A DNA stretch of 64,000 nt from Arcuatula senhousia (GCA_963971305.1 OZ020306.1:34059512-34123511), one strand, 5' to 3'. Shown: positions 32,093 to 44,295, counted from the first letter of the stretch. Notes: generated by a model not told the origin, from the sequence alone. Program-made: numbers and translations.

Positions 32093-33420
32093 CTGAGGAA
32101 GAAGAAATATATTCACTAAAACGACACATCTTTTTTTTGGCCCAGTGGGTAAAAAAAACAAACTTTTGTTTGGAAAATTTTGCTTCCGGAACATGATAAT
32201 GTGCTACTACTACATCGGCATGTGTTTTCTTAAATCATGCATTTGAGAAAATCTCCATCCCTGCACTATGATTTATTGCACCATCTAGAATCTTAAAGCA
32301 TAGCGAAACAGATATATTTCCATTGAGTAAAGTAAACAGAACAAAACAACCAAAACGATTTCAATATTTGAAAAATTATAAATAGTGCAAAAAGGCAAAG
32401 TGTAAACCATACAAATACTTTTATCTTGTCAATTGTAGAAGAAATTTGGAAGTTATCTCATGTGTTGTCAAATCATGTCCTATGATGCGTGCTTTGCTCA
32501 TAAGTACAAAACTATCTAATAACTAAGCTGGTGAAAATACACGTTATACCAACTCATAGATCTATCCACAACTTTACTGGAACATAGTGGGCTGAAGATT
32601 ATTCCACTCCTTGATCATGTATAGCCAAGACGCATTTTTTAAAGTTGCTTGCGTGGATTTCATTATTTTCATAAATACATATATTTACGTCATGTGTTTT
32701 CAGCATTCTCATAGAATACTCGTGTCCTTACAAATTGTATGTGTTATGGTTAGAATTGTTTTTTTTTCCTCTTTGATAAAACTGATTTAAAAACGGCTAT
32801 GAAATAGCATTCTTAATATTTCTTTAAGATGTTTAAAATGTCATAGACAGCTTCTCGCGACGAAAATGAAATAAAGATTGACGGGGGAAAAATTGTTTAC
32901 GAGCACATCGGTCTTTATATCAAGACAGTCTTGTTTTGTACTCTAAGATGAAGCATGATATCACTCCTTAACAAACATAAATGGCAGATGTCATCCATGA
33001 CAGAGAATCATCCATCATGGTATACACCCCGTTATTATGGTGGAAACATAGACAAATCGAATGACATATATGTCTACTAAATTGTAATGTTCTATCATTG
33101 CAGAAAGGGGATAGTTCAAAAGGAACTGAGAAAAAATCTCCAGGAAGACATATACCGCCAACCACGTAATGAATGAGAATCTGATTATATTTCACAGTAT
33201 TTGATAATGCCAAGATTTTTTATTACAATGAATGACAATCTCCTTAAATTGCGTGCGGTTTGATAAGTAAGGCTAAATTGGAAGAGCCAAATTCGATTAT
33301 ATCTTTTTCCAAAAGAATCCAATTATGCTGAAAACAAATTTAAGTTCAAAAAGGGAAAATAAAATTATAACAAGTATGGCAATTTGAGTTTGCTTAATAG
33401 AAACATTGAAGACCCAACGG
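32093..33420. other. No recognised feature
   Basis: AT-rich. No exon or repeat family supported; the minus frame at 32968-33213 is Cys/His/Phe-rich and unconvincing. Confidence 0.4.
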
Positions 33421-33970
33421 CTTTAAATAAGCGGCAATTTAAAAAATCCGAAATGAAAAACAGCCAGCAACCTTCAATGTGACCCGTGGTCGCTGCTTGC
33501 TATTTTGCAAATAGCTAGAAATATAATGCGTTAGATGCAGTCAAAAATGTCAAGTCTTTTACAGCATGATCGCCTATCAGACGCACATAATTAAAATGTA
33601 ACTATGGAACTTCATAGTAAGTTTTGAGATCACATCGCTTCATGTTGGTTCTGTTGCTGGAGGTGCAAGTTTGTCCGAAATTAACATATTCTGACAAAAC
33701 AAAATGGTAGCTACATCAACGATGTTAAATTACATGAACTAAGATCAGTATTCTCCTGTTTAAATTTTAGACGTATAGTATGATTTTGGAATCCTAAAGT
33801 CATGACAGTGTATTCTATTGTTTAGCAAAAATAATAATATTTTCATGAATCAAGTTAGTTTTAAATGAATGCGGGTCAAATCAATTATAAATGGTTTCCT
33901 TAACATTTTGTTGTAATAATAATAGACGATATAGAGATGTGGAATAAGTGTACGCGACACAACCAGCAAC
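33420..33970 (-). repeat. Two separated blocks of the GCAGCGACC repeat, reversed
   Basis: The block 33455-33530 matches 30548-30600 inverted, and the block 33935-33965 (ATGTGGAATAAGTGTACGCG) matches 30622-30650 inverted. The order and spacing of the blocks differ from the 30.5-kb copy, so a rearrangement or an independent composite is needed. Confidence 0.55.
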
Positions 33971-34290
33971 AAACAAAGTATCTTGAACAAAATGTAAGTG
34001 ACATCAATTGTGTGAGGAGAGCTATGATAACACGTAAACCCATCTGAATGTTGGCATACAAACACACCAACAAAAATATGGATATTGTCTCATATAATTT
34101 GGGGAATTTACAAAGATACGAAAAAATATTGAAGTTCTGCATATTTAACCTACTACAAGGACGCTTTATTGCTTTAAAGCCAGTTTTATTACAACACTAA
34201 GCTAACTTGCCAAGCGAGCCTTTGCTGTAATCTAGTGAATGAGGACAAGAAAGGTTATAAGTATTGTTTAATTTTGATGCTTAGAAGACA

Positions 34291-34907
34291 GCTTTCTATG
34301 GAACGCCAAATTAACATATATTCAATTAATTGTACCTATCTTCAAATGATTGAAGATATGTTCAATTGAATTATAACTATCTTCAATTGAATTATACCTA
34401 TCTTCAATTCAATTATAGATATCTTCAATTCAGTTATACCTATCTTCAATTCAATTGTACCTAGGTACAATTCAGCACAATTAAAGATATCTTCAATTCA
34501 ATTGTACCTATCTTCAATTCAATTGTACCTATCTTCGATCCAATTAAACCTATCTTCAATTGAATTGAACCTATCTTCAATCGAATTGAACCTATCTTCA
34601 ATTGAATTAAACCTATCTTCAATTCAATTGTCTCTATATCTATAATTGAATTGAAGATAGGTATAATTCAATTGAAGATAGGTGTAATTGAATTGAAGAT
34701 ATCTTCAAATGAATTGAAGATATCTTCAAATGAATTGAAGATATCTTCAAATGAATTGGAGATATCTCCAAATGAATTATGGAGATGTATTTGAAGATAG
34801 GTACAATTGAATTGAAGATATCTTCAATTTAATTGAAGATATCTTCAATTATTTGAAGATAGGTACAATTAATTGAATATATGTTAATTTGGCGTTCCAT
34901 AGCTTTC
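34291..34907. mobile_element. 605-bp near-palindromic foldback element with 6-bp target duplication
   Basis: The element spans 34297-34901. The termini TATGGAACGCCAAATTAAC and the complementary GTTAATTTGGCGTTCCATA are exact and extend through CATATATTCAATTAATTG. GCTTTC flanks both sides (34291-34296 and 34902-34907). The left arm is repeated ATCTTCAATTCAATTGTACC-like units of about 20-22 bp, and the right arm is the same units inverted. No coding sequence. Confidence 0.88.
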
Positions 34908-35850
34908 AGTATCAGCATTGAACGTTGACAAGTAAACACTGATTGTCGTTTTGGAAATCGACTATATTATATAATATGTCGAGTACGTCATGATGTACCA
35001 CTTATTACTGCAAAGGTCAAGCTTTAGATCTTTTGCCATTTAGACGGGTCTCGGATGTAAACATTGAACGACCCCATGCACGGTCGAACAAATAGTTATT
35101 CTGATTTCTGAGTTTTGACGTAAGCATTTCGTATGTCTCCATTGTTATTGGCAGATGTTAAATTGCTTCAATTGGTCATCTATCCCCTTTGACATGCTGT
35201 CAGAACAGGAGTCATTTAGTCAATCTAAGAGTTACAGAGGCCAGGGAAACTAGATAAAGTTTCTTTTTTATTCATGTAAATGCAATTTTCTCTGACACGC
35301 TACCGACAAAGTCTCAATCGAAATAAATCATTTTCTTTATTTATATTGGTCTTCATAATAAATTAATTTCATATAAATCAATGAATATAATAAATTTTCC
35401 ATGTAGTATGCAAATACTCTATTGGTTTTGGAAGATGAAAAATTGTATCATGAAAAATAAAATTTTAAGCATACACAAAAATGCTTTATAGTTAGAGGAT
35501 GATTGGGACCAAATCGTAGTCAAGAAAGAAATGTAGTTGATGAATATAAATCTCTACTTTTTTAAGAATAAAGAAGAAACAAAGATGTGCCATCTAAGAC
35601 AGTGATCAAGGAATTGATGGTCCACTTGGCAAATATTTGTTGAATTGCATATATGTTGTACACAAAATGGGTCACAGAAAATGTCAAGATTTCGATTAAC
35701 AGGTACTTTGTGATCAACAGCAGTGAAATGGAATACCATACTATGGGATCTGGACAGTGCTGATCATACCATTACAAGAGGCTAAAAAATAAATTATTTC
35801 AGTAAACCTTATACTAACAAGAACAGAATTCCATCGAGCAGCAAATAGTC
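34908..35850. other. No recognised feature
   Basis: A minus-strand frame at 35554-35739 (61 codons) is Cys/His-rich but unsupported by splice sites or family. Confidence 0.4.
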
Positions 35851-35854
35851 AGGT

Positions 35855-36170
35855 TACTAAAAGGGGCGCAACTTTCACAAAAAGAGTCATATGGTACAAG
35901 AAATAAAACTTGTTCAAGGCAATAGTGATATAAACATTAAGTATAATCCGTTGAGCATTGTAGGCGTTAGAGTGCTACAAAAGTGTAATGGATACATTGA
36001 CCTAGTTTTCAATGTCAAAGGGGTACAACCTCCACAAAATAGTCGCATAGTACCCAAATTCAAACTTGTTCAAGCTATTAGTGATTTTAACATTATGTAT
36101 AAATTTCACAAACATCCGTTGAAAATTGAAAGCGTGAGAGCGCTTACAAAAGTATGACGGACGCCAAACA
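35855..36170 (+). repeat. Two-module tandem repeat, about 165-bp unit
   Basis: AAACTTGTTCAAGGCAATAG and AAACTTGTTCAAGCTATTAG begin the two units. Each ends near GTTAGAGTGCTACAAAAG / GTGAGAGCGCTTACAAAAG, and the second is followed by GACGGACG. The 88-codon frame at 35891-36157 is a by-product of this duplication. Confidence 0.65.
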
Positions 36171-36639
36171 TTTTTATGTCATGCATGTCCCGGGGGGAGG
36201 GGTAAACAGACCCCACGTTTTTCTTCAATCCATCTACCTTATAATTGAAATGATACTGAATGTACTCATTCTCGAAAGAAAACGTACAAGCAGTATCAAT
36301 AGAACAACTTAACTGCTCACTCAATCAATCTAAATATTAAGAATGGTTATAAGAAACATTTTTTACCCAAGGACCCTATCATTGATTTGTCTAAGCAGTT
36401 TCTAGTGTTTTGGAATTCGGTTAGGCTCATTACAAGTGCTTCATGTCCAGAATCGTACAATGTACTAAGTCAATGTCCTAAGTTTACAGATTTTAAATCT
36501 TTGTAAAGCAAGTTTTCATTTTAGTTATTCAGGTTTTAACCCTTCAATGAAGTTATTAAAATGTTGTTGCAGGGAGATTATTTAAATGAAAACATGTAAA
36601 TATGTGAGCTTATGTTCACTAGTGATACCACCGATCCCA

Positions 36640-37921
36640 AAATTATGCCTTGTATAAATATGACCTAGGAACATAAAATTGGTATACACAATGTGGTACT
36701 ATAGGTAAAAGCTGTATGCTAAAAATTGACCTCTACCTCATGCAGTTGCTAAGAAAACTGTGACGAAATTTGCATGCATGTTCATTATGTGTAGGAACCA
36801 AAATATACGGTAAATAGGAAGTAGAAAACTTAAGACCATAAAATCGGTATCCACCATATGGTACTATAGGATAAAGCTGTTTACAAATTATCAGATCTTT
36901 ATCTCATGTAGTTGCTTTTAAAACTGTGATGGAAAATTTGCATGTATGTCCAGCGTGTGTAAAAACCTAAGTATTCGATACACAGGAAGTAGATCACCTA
37001 GGAGCATAAAATCGATATACATCATATGGTGCTATAGAATAAAGCTGTATACAAAATATCTGACCTCTATCTCATGTAGTTGCTTAGAAAACTGTGGAGT
37101 ATGTTCGGAAAGGGCAAAAAACGGCCCTAAATTTCAAATTCGAGACAGCTACAAAATAATGCTGCTAGAGTGGTCAAAAGACTGTACTTTATAAAATGCT
37201 ATAAATTGTACATGAATTGTAACTTTCGTGAACAGCAGAGACCTTTAAATTTAGTGAACTTCTTAAAAAATCGCTATTTTTGACATATTTAGCCTCTTTT
37301 TCTGTAATATGATGAATTTAATGTTGGCCGCATATTCTGACCAAAATTATTTACTTTTAAGTAATACATAAATAAACAAAAATCTATGTTGGTCAGAGCA
37401 TGCGGCCACTTTTGATTCTGGCACTATAGTGGTGAAAAGGGGTAAAAAATCGACAAAAATGAAGATTTTCCTAATTTTTCTCATATTTAGGAGGTTACTG
37501 AAGGAAACTGAACAATTTTATCACTAGAAAACTATTATATTTTTTAAATATAGGTATTCTGGGAGTTATTTCCATTGCAATCATTTAGATTTCTTGAATA
37601 TGAAAAATCAGCCCGATTACAGGGCCATTTATAGGCCTTTGTGAACATACTCCGCATGTAGGTCCATTATGTGTAAAAACCTAAGCATTCGATTAACAGG
37701 AAGTAAATGACCTAGGAGCATAAAATCGGTCTACACCATATGGTATGGTTCTAAAGGATAAAACTGTATACAAAATTCAGACCTCTACTTTATATAGTTG
37801 CTTGGAAAATGTGACTAAAATTACGATACGGAAAAAAAACAAACGGACGGACGGACCGACAAGGGTAAAACAGTATAATACCCCTGCTTCGAACCCTCCT
37901 TCTTCGAAGCAGGGGTATAAT
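36640..37921 (+). mobile_element. Tandem-module element, family C, with a nested insertion
   Basis: Modules with CCTAGGAGCATAAAATCG, ACCATATGGTACTATAGG and TAGTTGCTTAGAAAACTGTG recur near 36660, 36830, 36990 and 37705. The array ends with CGGACGGACGGACCGAC. The right end is a strong hairpin (ATACCCCTGCTTCGAA with TTCGAAGCAGGGGTAT, 37877-37919) and ATAATAAG. The last two modules are separated by the element at 37096-37653. Confidence 0.7.
37096..37653. mobile_element. 558-bp inverted-repeat element nested in family C
   Basis: GGAGTATGTTC at the left and GAACATACTCC at the right, with imperfect pairing over about 34 bp (AAAGG and GGCCCT blocks). It interrupts a family C module between AACTGT and GCATGTAGGTCC, so it inserted after that element formed. 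The interior has no coding frame. Confidence 0.7.
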
Positions 37922-38780
37922 AAGACTTGTAAACCTTCAGAACTGACAAAAACTTCAACAGTATATCACAGAGTCTTTGAAAACCCACATACAATATAAA
38001 CAACGTTATAACATAAATCAACTTTGAAACTCGTATGATAGCGAATAAGAAAAAAATAAGCAATAAGAGTTTTACCATTCATTAAATATTCTGTGTGAGA
38101 GAAACAGTTTTCATTAAATTTGCCCAATTTGTTTTGACAAACATTTTACGTTTTAACTTAAAACAAATAATAGACTAGCTTTATAGCAGCAATATCACAA
38201 AACTAATAAATTGTAATGCAAAGACAATAATTTGCAACACAAAGAGCATTGCAATTTACGCAGCAAAATGTTTACGACTAAGAAGAAGTCTTATACATAA
38301 GAAAGAGCGAATCGATCAGAATTAAACTTTTAAAGCTTATCGACGGTGCAAGAGAAGGAGTTAATATATCTGGTTCTAAGACAAATTAACTTAATTTACT
38401 GCATAGCTTGCACATTGAAAGTGAAATCTGCCTGATCATTATGCGAACGTGTAATGGTTGTGACTCAACTATGGCCATGTGAAGAGATGACATACCCAAG
38501 GTGAATTAAATTTACTGTTGGCAATGCGACGGTCGTTCTGCAAAAAGCAAGACCTGCCTATTTGTCCTTCCGGAGCACCCGATTTCTATAAGGTTTGCAC
38601 GTGCTGTTGATTGCAGTTCACTTATTTTGTATGTGTTTAGCTTGTCAATTGATTTTTTTTTCGGAGTTCAAATGATCTAAGCGATACGCGTTTGCTCCTT
38701 ACTTTAATCATTACATCATTCTGTGCAAACTAAACATCTTTAGGTCGAAATTTCACAAACACATGAATTGTCATGATTTC
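37922..38780. other. No recognised feature
   Basis: AT-rich sequence; nothing supported. Confidence 0.4.
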
Positions 38781-38867
38781 GTTTAAAAGCAAGAAGGCGA
38801 TCGATAGTCCTGAAATCGATTCCTACAGTATGGGACGCTATGCTGCTGCTGTATACCAATATCAATA

Positions 38868-38946
38868 GACTACGATAAGTAGTTGCTGGGAAACTGAATC
38901 AGATACGAAAATATTTTCCATGACCGCCTGCCATTCACCATTTTTT
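38868..38946 (+). repeat. Family H module fragment
   Basis: GATAAGTAGTTGCTG, ACGAAAAT and CCATTCACCA match the 40393-40466 and 52371-52431 copies. Confidence 0.5.
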
Positions 38947-38982
38947 AACCCGAATTGTCAGCTGAAAAATTATAAGATAATA

Positions 38983-39790
38983 AAGAAGGAATGTGTCTAT
39001 AGGACACGGATGCCCCCTTAGGCCCCAAACAGGAAGTGGTATTCCCACAGGTCTGAAAGTCGCTTAGGACGTACAGTTTGTTATACTGATCCTTCCAAGT
39101 TTCAAATCATTCCCATGTATGATTTTAGAGAAATGCTTGACAGAAATTTTAAGTTGATTTTCATAGATTTTCAATTCCGCTCAACCACAAACAGGAAGTA
39201 GAGGTCCGATACGTCTGAAAGTTGCTAAGGACACACAGCTAGTCATACTTAACAATCTTACCATGTTTAAGTTTCAAATCATTACCTATGTAGGGTTTCT
39301 GAGAAAAGCTTGACAAAAATTTTGAAGATGATTTTTATGGACTATTTTGAAGTCGATTTTTATAGATTATTTTGAAGTCGATTTTTATAGATTATTTTGA
39401 AGTCGATCTTTATAGATTATCATATTGGCCCAACCCAAAACATCAAGTCGTGGTCCGAGAGGTCATGAAGTCGCTTAGGACGTACGTTTCGTCATACTGA
39501 ACCATTATACCCATGCGGTTTAAAATTATTCCCATGTACGGTTTCTGAGAAAAGCTTGACGGAAATTTTCAAGTCAATTTTCATATCGGCCTAACCTCAA
39601 CAAGAAGTAGAGGTTCGACAGGTCAGAAAGTCGCTTAGGACGTACAGTTTGTCATACTGAACCATCCTACCAAGTGACAAATCATTTCAATGTACGGTTT
39701 GTGGGAAAACTTGACGGAAATTTGTACGGACGGACGTACGTACGGACATGAGTAAAACTTAACATCATATGTCGTCGCGGGGGCATAAAA
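38983..39790 (+). mobile_element. Tandem-module element, family B, copy 1
   Basis: It starts AAGAAGGAATGTGTC with a diverged GTGTCC/GGACAC hairpin. Modules carry CAAACAGGAAGTAGAGGTCC, CGCTTAGGACGTACAG, TGTCATACTGAACCATCCTA and GAAAAGCTTGACGGAAATTT. It ends with CGGACGGACGTACG, ACATGAGTAAAACTTAA and GTCGTCGCGGGGGCATAAAA. An internal 25-bp repeat lies at 39345-39420. Copies 2 and 3 are at 49247-49950 and 55046-55787. Confidence 0.75.
39345..39420 (+). repeat. Three-copy 25-bp tandem repeat
   Basis: TTTTGAAGTCGATTTTTATA repeats with an exact 25-bp period (39345, 39370, 39395) inside a family B module. This is a local expansion not seen in the other copies. Confidence 0.85.
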
Positions 39791-40289
39791 AACTACTACT
39801 ACAGGTGATTGGGTGTAAATAAGGATCTAGTCGAAGAACAAACTTTACTTACATCACATTATCTTACCAACAAGTTCAGTTAGAGCAAACATCATTGTAT
39901 AATTGCAAAAAAACTGCAGAATTCTACACTGTGCACAGCTTAATGTAAACAGTTCCTATTTGCAATGCGAAACCGTTCAAATCCTGGTAGGAACATATTA
40001 TTTATAATAAATTTGAGATACTTTTCTAAACAGATAATTATAAAAAAAAAACTCATTAAGGGAACAAATTAGATTAGCCGATACGAACACGTGTCTTGAC
40101 TGTAACAAAAAAAGTTTTCGTCGATTGAAATTAAAACCGTCAAGAAGTACATGCCTAAACCAACAAATAGTTTATACATATTTGGGTTCCAAGATTTTTA
40201 CTTTTTTCTTCCCCATCATATTCTTGTATAAAACAGCTGTAAAATGAATTGTTTCAATGTTGAAGTGTTTTCAAGTTATCTCCCGGAAA

Positions 40290-40498
40290 ATGCCGGGGTA
40301 TCAGAAAAATCGGTCGAAGTAAAAAAATGGCCGGATTTCGTTGTAGAAGAAGAAGGTGAGCGACAGACCAGATGCTGTATAACAAATATAAAGTGGCTGT
40401 GATAAGTAGTTGCTGAGAAAACTGTTACGAAAATTTCTTCCCCGCCCGCCCGACATTCACTTTTTATAATCCGGATTTTCCACACGTGAAATCCGGCC
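40290..40498 (+). repeat. Family H element fragment with CCGGATTT hairpin end
   Basis: GGCCGGATTTCG (40329) is complementary to the right end. The right end itself is a hairpin CCGGATTT (40471-40478) / AAATCCGG (40489-40496). The module GATAAGTAGTTGCTGAGAAA and CCCGCCCGCCCGACATTC replace the usual CGGACGGAC block. Confidence 0.6.
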
Positions 40499-40825
40499 TA
40501 AACCACTATCATATTCGTCCTGAGGAATATGAAATGAACTAATGCAGCACGTATGGACAATGTCAAAATACATCACATCTTCAAAAATATCTGAAACCCA
40601 ATATGTTTGTTTATTTCATCATTAAAAAAGTTATGAACAACATGGAACGAAAAATAAACATTCTACAGCAGTTTTGCCATGACCCCAATTTTTGTTCATT
40701 GATAGAGGTAGTAAACCCAAATTGCAAAAAATAACATAAATGAGTCGTTCAAATATAAACAAACAAATGCCTATATATACGAGTACTGAAAATGGAGAAA
40801 ACCAATATGCATTTTTACTTCAAAA

Positions 40826-41130
40826 CTTTACATGCTGATTATTGTCATGTCAAAATCTTTACATGCTGAAACTTTACATGCTGATTATTGTCATGTCAAA
40901 ATCTTTTCATGCTGAAACTTTACATGCTGATTATTGTCATGTCAAAATCTTTACATGCTGAAACTTTACATGCTGATTATTGTCATGTCAAAATCTTTAC
41001 ATGCTGAAACTTTACATGCTGATTATTGTCATGTCAAAAACTTTACATGTTGATTATTGTCATGTCAAAATCTTTACATGCTGATTATTGTCATGTCAAC
41101 ATCTTTACATGTTGATTATTGTCATGTCAA
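40826..41130 (+). repeat. Satellite with 46-bp higher-order and 31-bp simple units
   Basis: CTTTACATGCTGATTATTGT + CATGTCAAAAT (31 bp) alternates with CTTTACATGCTGAAA (15 bp), giving a 46-bp period for about five units. The last three units are the 31-bp form alone. Identity between units is very high. Confidence 0.9.
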
Positions 41131-41169
41131 ATGGTCCTAAATGCCAATAACAAAGCAGGTTTCTGGCAA

Positions 41170-41205
41170 AATGGGGGGGGGTGGGGGGGGGCGGTTGAAG
41201 GAGAA
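41170..41205. repeat. G-rich run
   Basis: A run of G interrupted by single T and C; could form a G-quadruplex. Similar G- or C-runs lie near 8780, 26461, 45919, 47011 and 57386. Confidence 0.7.
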
Positions 41206-41294
41206 AAAAATTCTCAAAACTTTTAGATTGGACCCATTTTGGTGGGTTTTGGTGCATTCCTAGAGAGTTTTTCATTATATTTTTTACAAGAGGG

Positions 41295-41489
41295 ATGCAA
41301 TCGCATCCAACGCACCCCCTTCAGACGGCCTTGCAAATTAATGGAATCTTTGATGCTGGCAAATGTAGGATTGAGTTGAATGAAAAGAACCACGATTCGA
41401 ACGGAAATAAGGTAACGACTGATAAATCACAGAAAAAAGAAGAAAATTCAATTATACCTAATGAAGATTTACAGATCAAAATCCTATGA
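41295..41489 (+). CDS. Weak coding candidate, 64 codons
   Basis: The hydrophilic frame contains LQINGIFDAGKCRIELNEKN and SQKKEENSIIPNEDLQIKIL before a stop. The Lys/Glu/Asn-rich composition is protein-like, but no acceptor fits well at its start and no family was recognised. Confidence 0.15.
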   Translation: MQSHPTHPLQTALQINGIFDAGKCRIELNEKNHDSNGNKVTTDKSQKKEENSIIPNEDLQIKIL

Positions 41490-42124
41490 GACTATTTTTT
41501 GTTATTGAGGTTCACTGGACTCATCTGACACATTTCATAGAAAAAATTGGCGGCTACAGATAAAGTCACGAAAAAAATTAAGTCGTTTCCAAGAAAGTAA
41601 ATTAACGGACAAACTGGAATAATGGTCTTCCACAGAAATCATCACATAGGTCTTTTATTACTCTGATGTATTCTGAATCAAGCACGCCCCAGTAGCTCCT
41701 CATTTGGATTTTATTTCCCAAGTCAGCCAGAGTAATTTCAAGATATTCTGTTCAGCGAAAAATTACTTAATTGCTTGCATATACAAACGTAGTTTATTTT
41801 TGAATTCAACCTATCTGTTAATAACATTGTAGTTCCTTTATTTTCCACTAATGAGATGTGTGAAGAAGTCAGCAATATTTATATTAGGACTAATTATAGT
41901 TTCAGTATACTATAAATCCAGCATCGATTTATAATAACTAAGAATCTAGTAATGAAAAGGATGTGTTGTGAAAGTTTTCTGACTTAATGAACTTATATTT
42001 TACCAGATTTACTTTCAAATGCTTTTAGCAGTGCAAACTGAACTATTCAGAAAAAGTTATAAATTTTGCTTTTTCAAGACAATTTGATTTCTTCGTTTTT
42101 ACCAGGAATACTTTATCTCTACAG

Positions 42125-42156
42125 AAATGTCGCCCGAGGACTTTTTTAAAATGAAG
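42125..42156 (+). CDS. Possible first coding exon of an unrecognised gene
   Basis: An acceptor (TTATCTCTACAG) precedes AA and ATG (42127). Ten codons, MSPEDFFKMK, end at a good donor AAG|GTAAGAG. No following exon was identified, so this may be chance. Confidence 0.25.
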
Positions 42157-42471
42157 GTAAGAGTCTTAACTTTATATTACTCAAATGTTAAATATTAAAC
42201 CCCCAAAATATTCTTATAATTGTGATTTATAATTTTTAATTAAAAACAATTTAGATTAATTGATAGGAAACTGTTTTACTACTCTCTTTAATAACTGAGT
42301 TGTACAGGAAAAGTTAAAACGAAATATGTTAAGTTACTTTGACAAGGTACATAAAAATATATAATTATTTTTTAATGATTTTTAAATAAATATACGGGCT
42401 GAAAGTACTTAACTAAAAAAAAATGCATAAACAAATAAATAAATATAAGTTATATCTATATTTAAACTAGA

Positions 42472-42750
42472 ATGGCGGTCTTCCATGGAAGACGTATGTC
42501 GCCTGCGTCTTAAGATATTCGGTAAACAGGAAGTAGAAGAGTTACGAGCATAAAATCCCTTTACACCATAAAGTACCATAGGAGGAAGCTACATACCATA
42601 TATCAAGAGGTTGTGACATGTGGTTGCCTGGAAAACTGCAACGGAAATTTTTGTGACGCCGCAGGACGACGAAGACGCAAGACGACGGATGTTGTGAAAG
42701 TAACCCCTTTATGTCGCCTCTGCAACACATTGCAGGCGACATACTAATAA
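42472..42750 (+). mobile_element. Family E element, copy 1
   Basis: The left end has the perfect palindrome GTCTTCCATGGAAGAC (42478-42493). One module carries AAACAGGAAGTAGAAGAG, TACACCATAAAGTACCATAG and GTGGTTGCCTGGAAAACTGC. The right end is a GTCGCCT ... AGGCGAC hairpin with TGCAA/TTGCA (42713-42741), then ATACTAATAATAA. Confidence 0.7.
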
Positions 42751-43254
42751 TAAATAGAAATAATAGAAATTTTGCACTTCAAACACTTATATATCTGTTA
42801 TTTATGAACCGATTTTGATCGGATTTTTTGCATTGATCTTAGAAAAAAACATTTAAATAAGATGGAGTTGTTATGGCCGTTTTAGTTGCACTTTAACAAG
42901 TACCTCAAAGGATGAAAACGTTTAATTATTTCCTGAGATAATTAAACTTAGTTTTAATTTTCTCAGATTATTTCTTACGATCTAGTAAATTGATTCATAT
43001 TGATACTTTTTGAATTAAGTAAAAATATTCAACGTCCGCTTGTTCGCTTATATATTTACATAAATATATATTAATTGATGTATTTCACTATAATAAAAAT
43101 TCCCCAAACTGAAACATTTCCAAAATGTTCATTATGTCCATAGAGGTATATTTGACATAGAGGCTCGCTCAACCGACGTCAATTTCTTTTTCACCATTTA
43201 AGGGATCGCAACTCCAAAAAGTTTATAAGCGTTCATGATATCCAACAATTTTAA

Positions 43255-43320
43255 CCCGATGAGTGTCATTTTAGAGCTCAATCAGATGAGCATTTAAGCA
43301 AGCATACCCTCTTAATTTTC
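43255..43320 (-). repeat. Degenerate fragment of the AGCTCACCTG family module
   Basis: GAGCTCAATCAGATGAGCAT followed by TTAAGCAAGCA matches the module junction of the 27863-28745 copy. Confidence 0.4.
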
Positions 43321-43589
43321 AATTGTTGAGGTTCTATTCAATGACAAATATTGTAATTGAAAGTGTTTCTCTATCTTGTAAGGCTTCCATTTAACGAGGA
43401 AAAGCGGTGAAAAATTTAGTGCTAGGTCAATTTTGATCTTTTATTGGGAATAATTCCTGGTACTACAACAAAATATTTTGTTATTTTGACTTGTAACTTC
43501 AACGTATATTTAACAATAGAATTCGAACGATACTTTGAAAACTTGTATTAGTAATTAAATGGATGTAGTCAATTGCAATTCGATCATAA

Positions 43590-44295
43590 GTAAATGGGGG
43601 CTGCTACAAGGCCACATTCACAAACTGCAAGCTGGAGTGAGGGGTTCACATAAGCATCGAGCTTTTTCCAAATCTAGTATAAACAAGGAAGTTTAAAGTA
43701 AATTTAAAATCAATCACTTTTTGAGGAAAAGAAAATGTTACAAATTTATTGCCATTAAGTAAAATGCCCAAAACATATAATGCCACATCTCGCAACATTT
43801 GTTTTTCCCCGCAATCACCAAACCATGAAATTGATTCCAAGATTATACTTTTATGATGATGAAATGATTTGTAAATTTCACGATACCATACTTCCTTCAT
43901 GCTAAAGTAACTTCAGCTCTTTTATATAAGTACAACACCCCTTTATCTTTGATCAATCAACCATGAAGTTATCGAGACAGGTACAATTTTATGATTTTTT
44001 TTTCATATCCTGATTTAGTTTCATAATGATACCACACTCCCTACATGGTAAAGTTACTTAAACCGGAAGGTAAACCTAAGTATAAAATATTCCTTTTTAT
44101 GCGATCAATAATCCGTGATGTTGATGAAACAGGTACAATCTTATGATGATTTTTGATTGTGTATACCCTGATGTATATGCGAACGAAGTTTCATGATAAT
44201 ACGAAACTTCCTTCATAGCAAACTAACTTCAAACTGATTTGGGACGGACGGACGAACGTATTTGATCCCTTTCGTAGATGGGCATAAAAATAATG
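43590..44295 (+). mobile_element. Tandem-module element, family F
   Basis: Three to four diverged modules contain AACCATGAAATTGAT, ACAGGTACAATTTTATGAT, TTTCATGATAATACGA and ACTTCCTTCATAGCAAA. The array ends with GGGACGGACGGACGAACG and then TTTGATCCCTTTCGTAGATG and GGCATAAAAATAATG. Confidence 0.55.

Noticed and set aside
32893..33220. RECQL4 upstream exon candidate (minus frame 32968-33213)
   Set aside because: No helicase motif, Cys/His/Phe-rich and without acceptable splice sites.
34297..34901. CRISPR-like array because of regular short repeats
   Set aside because: Units are contiguous without unique spacers and invert at the centre; the genome is animal nuclear DNA.
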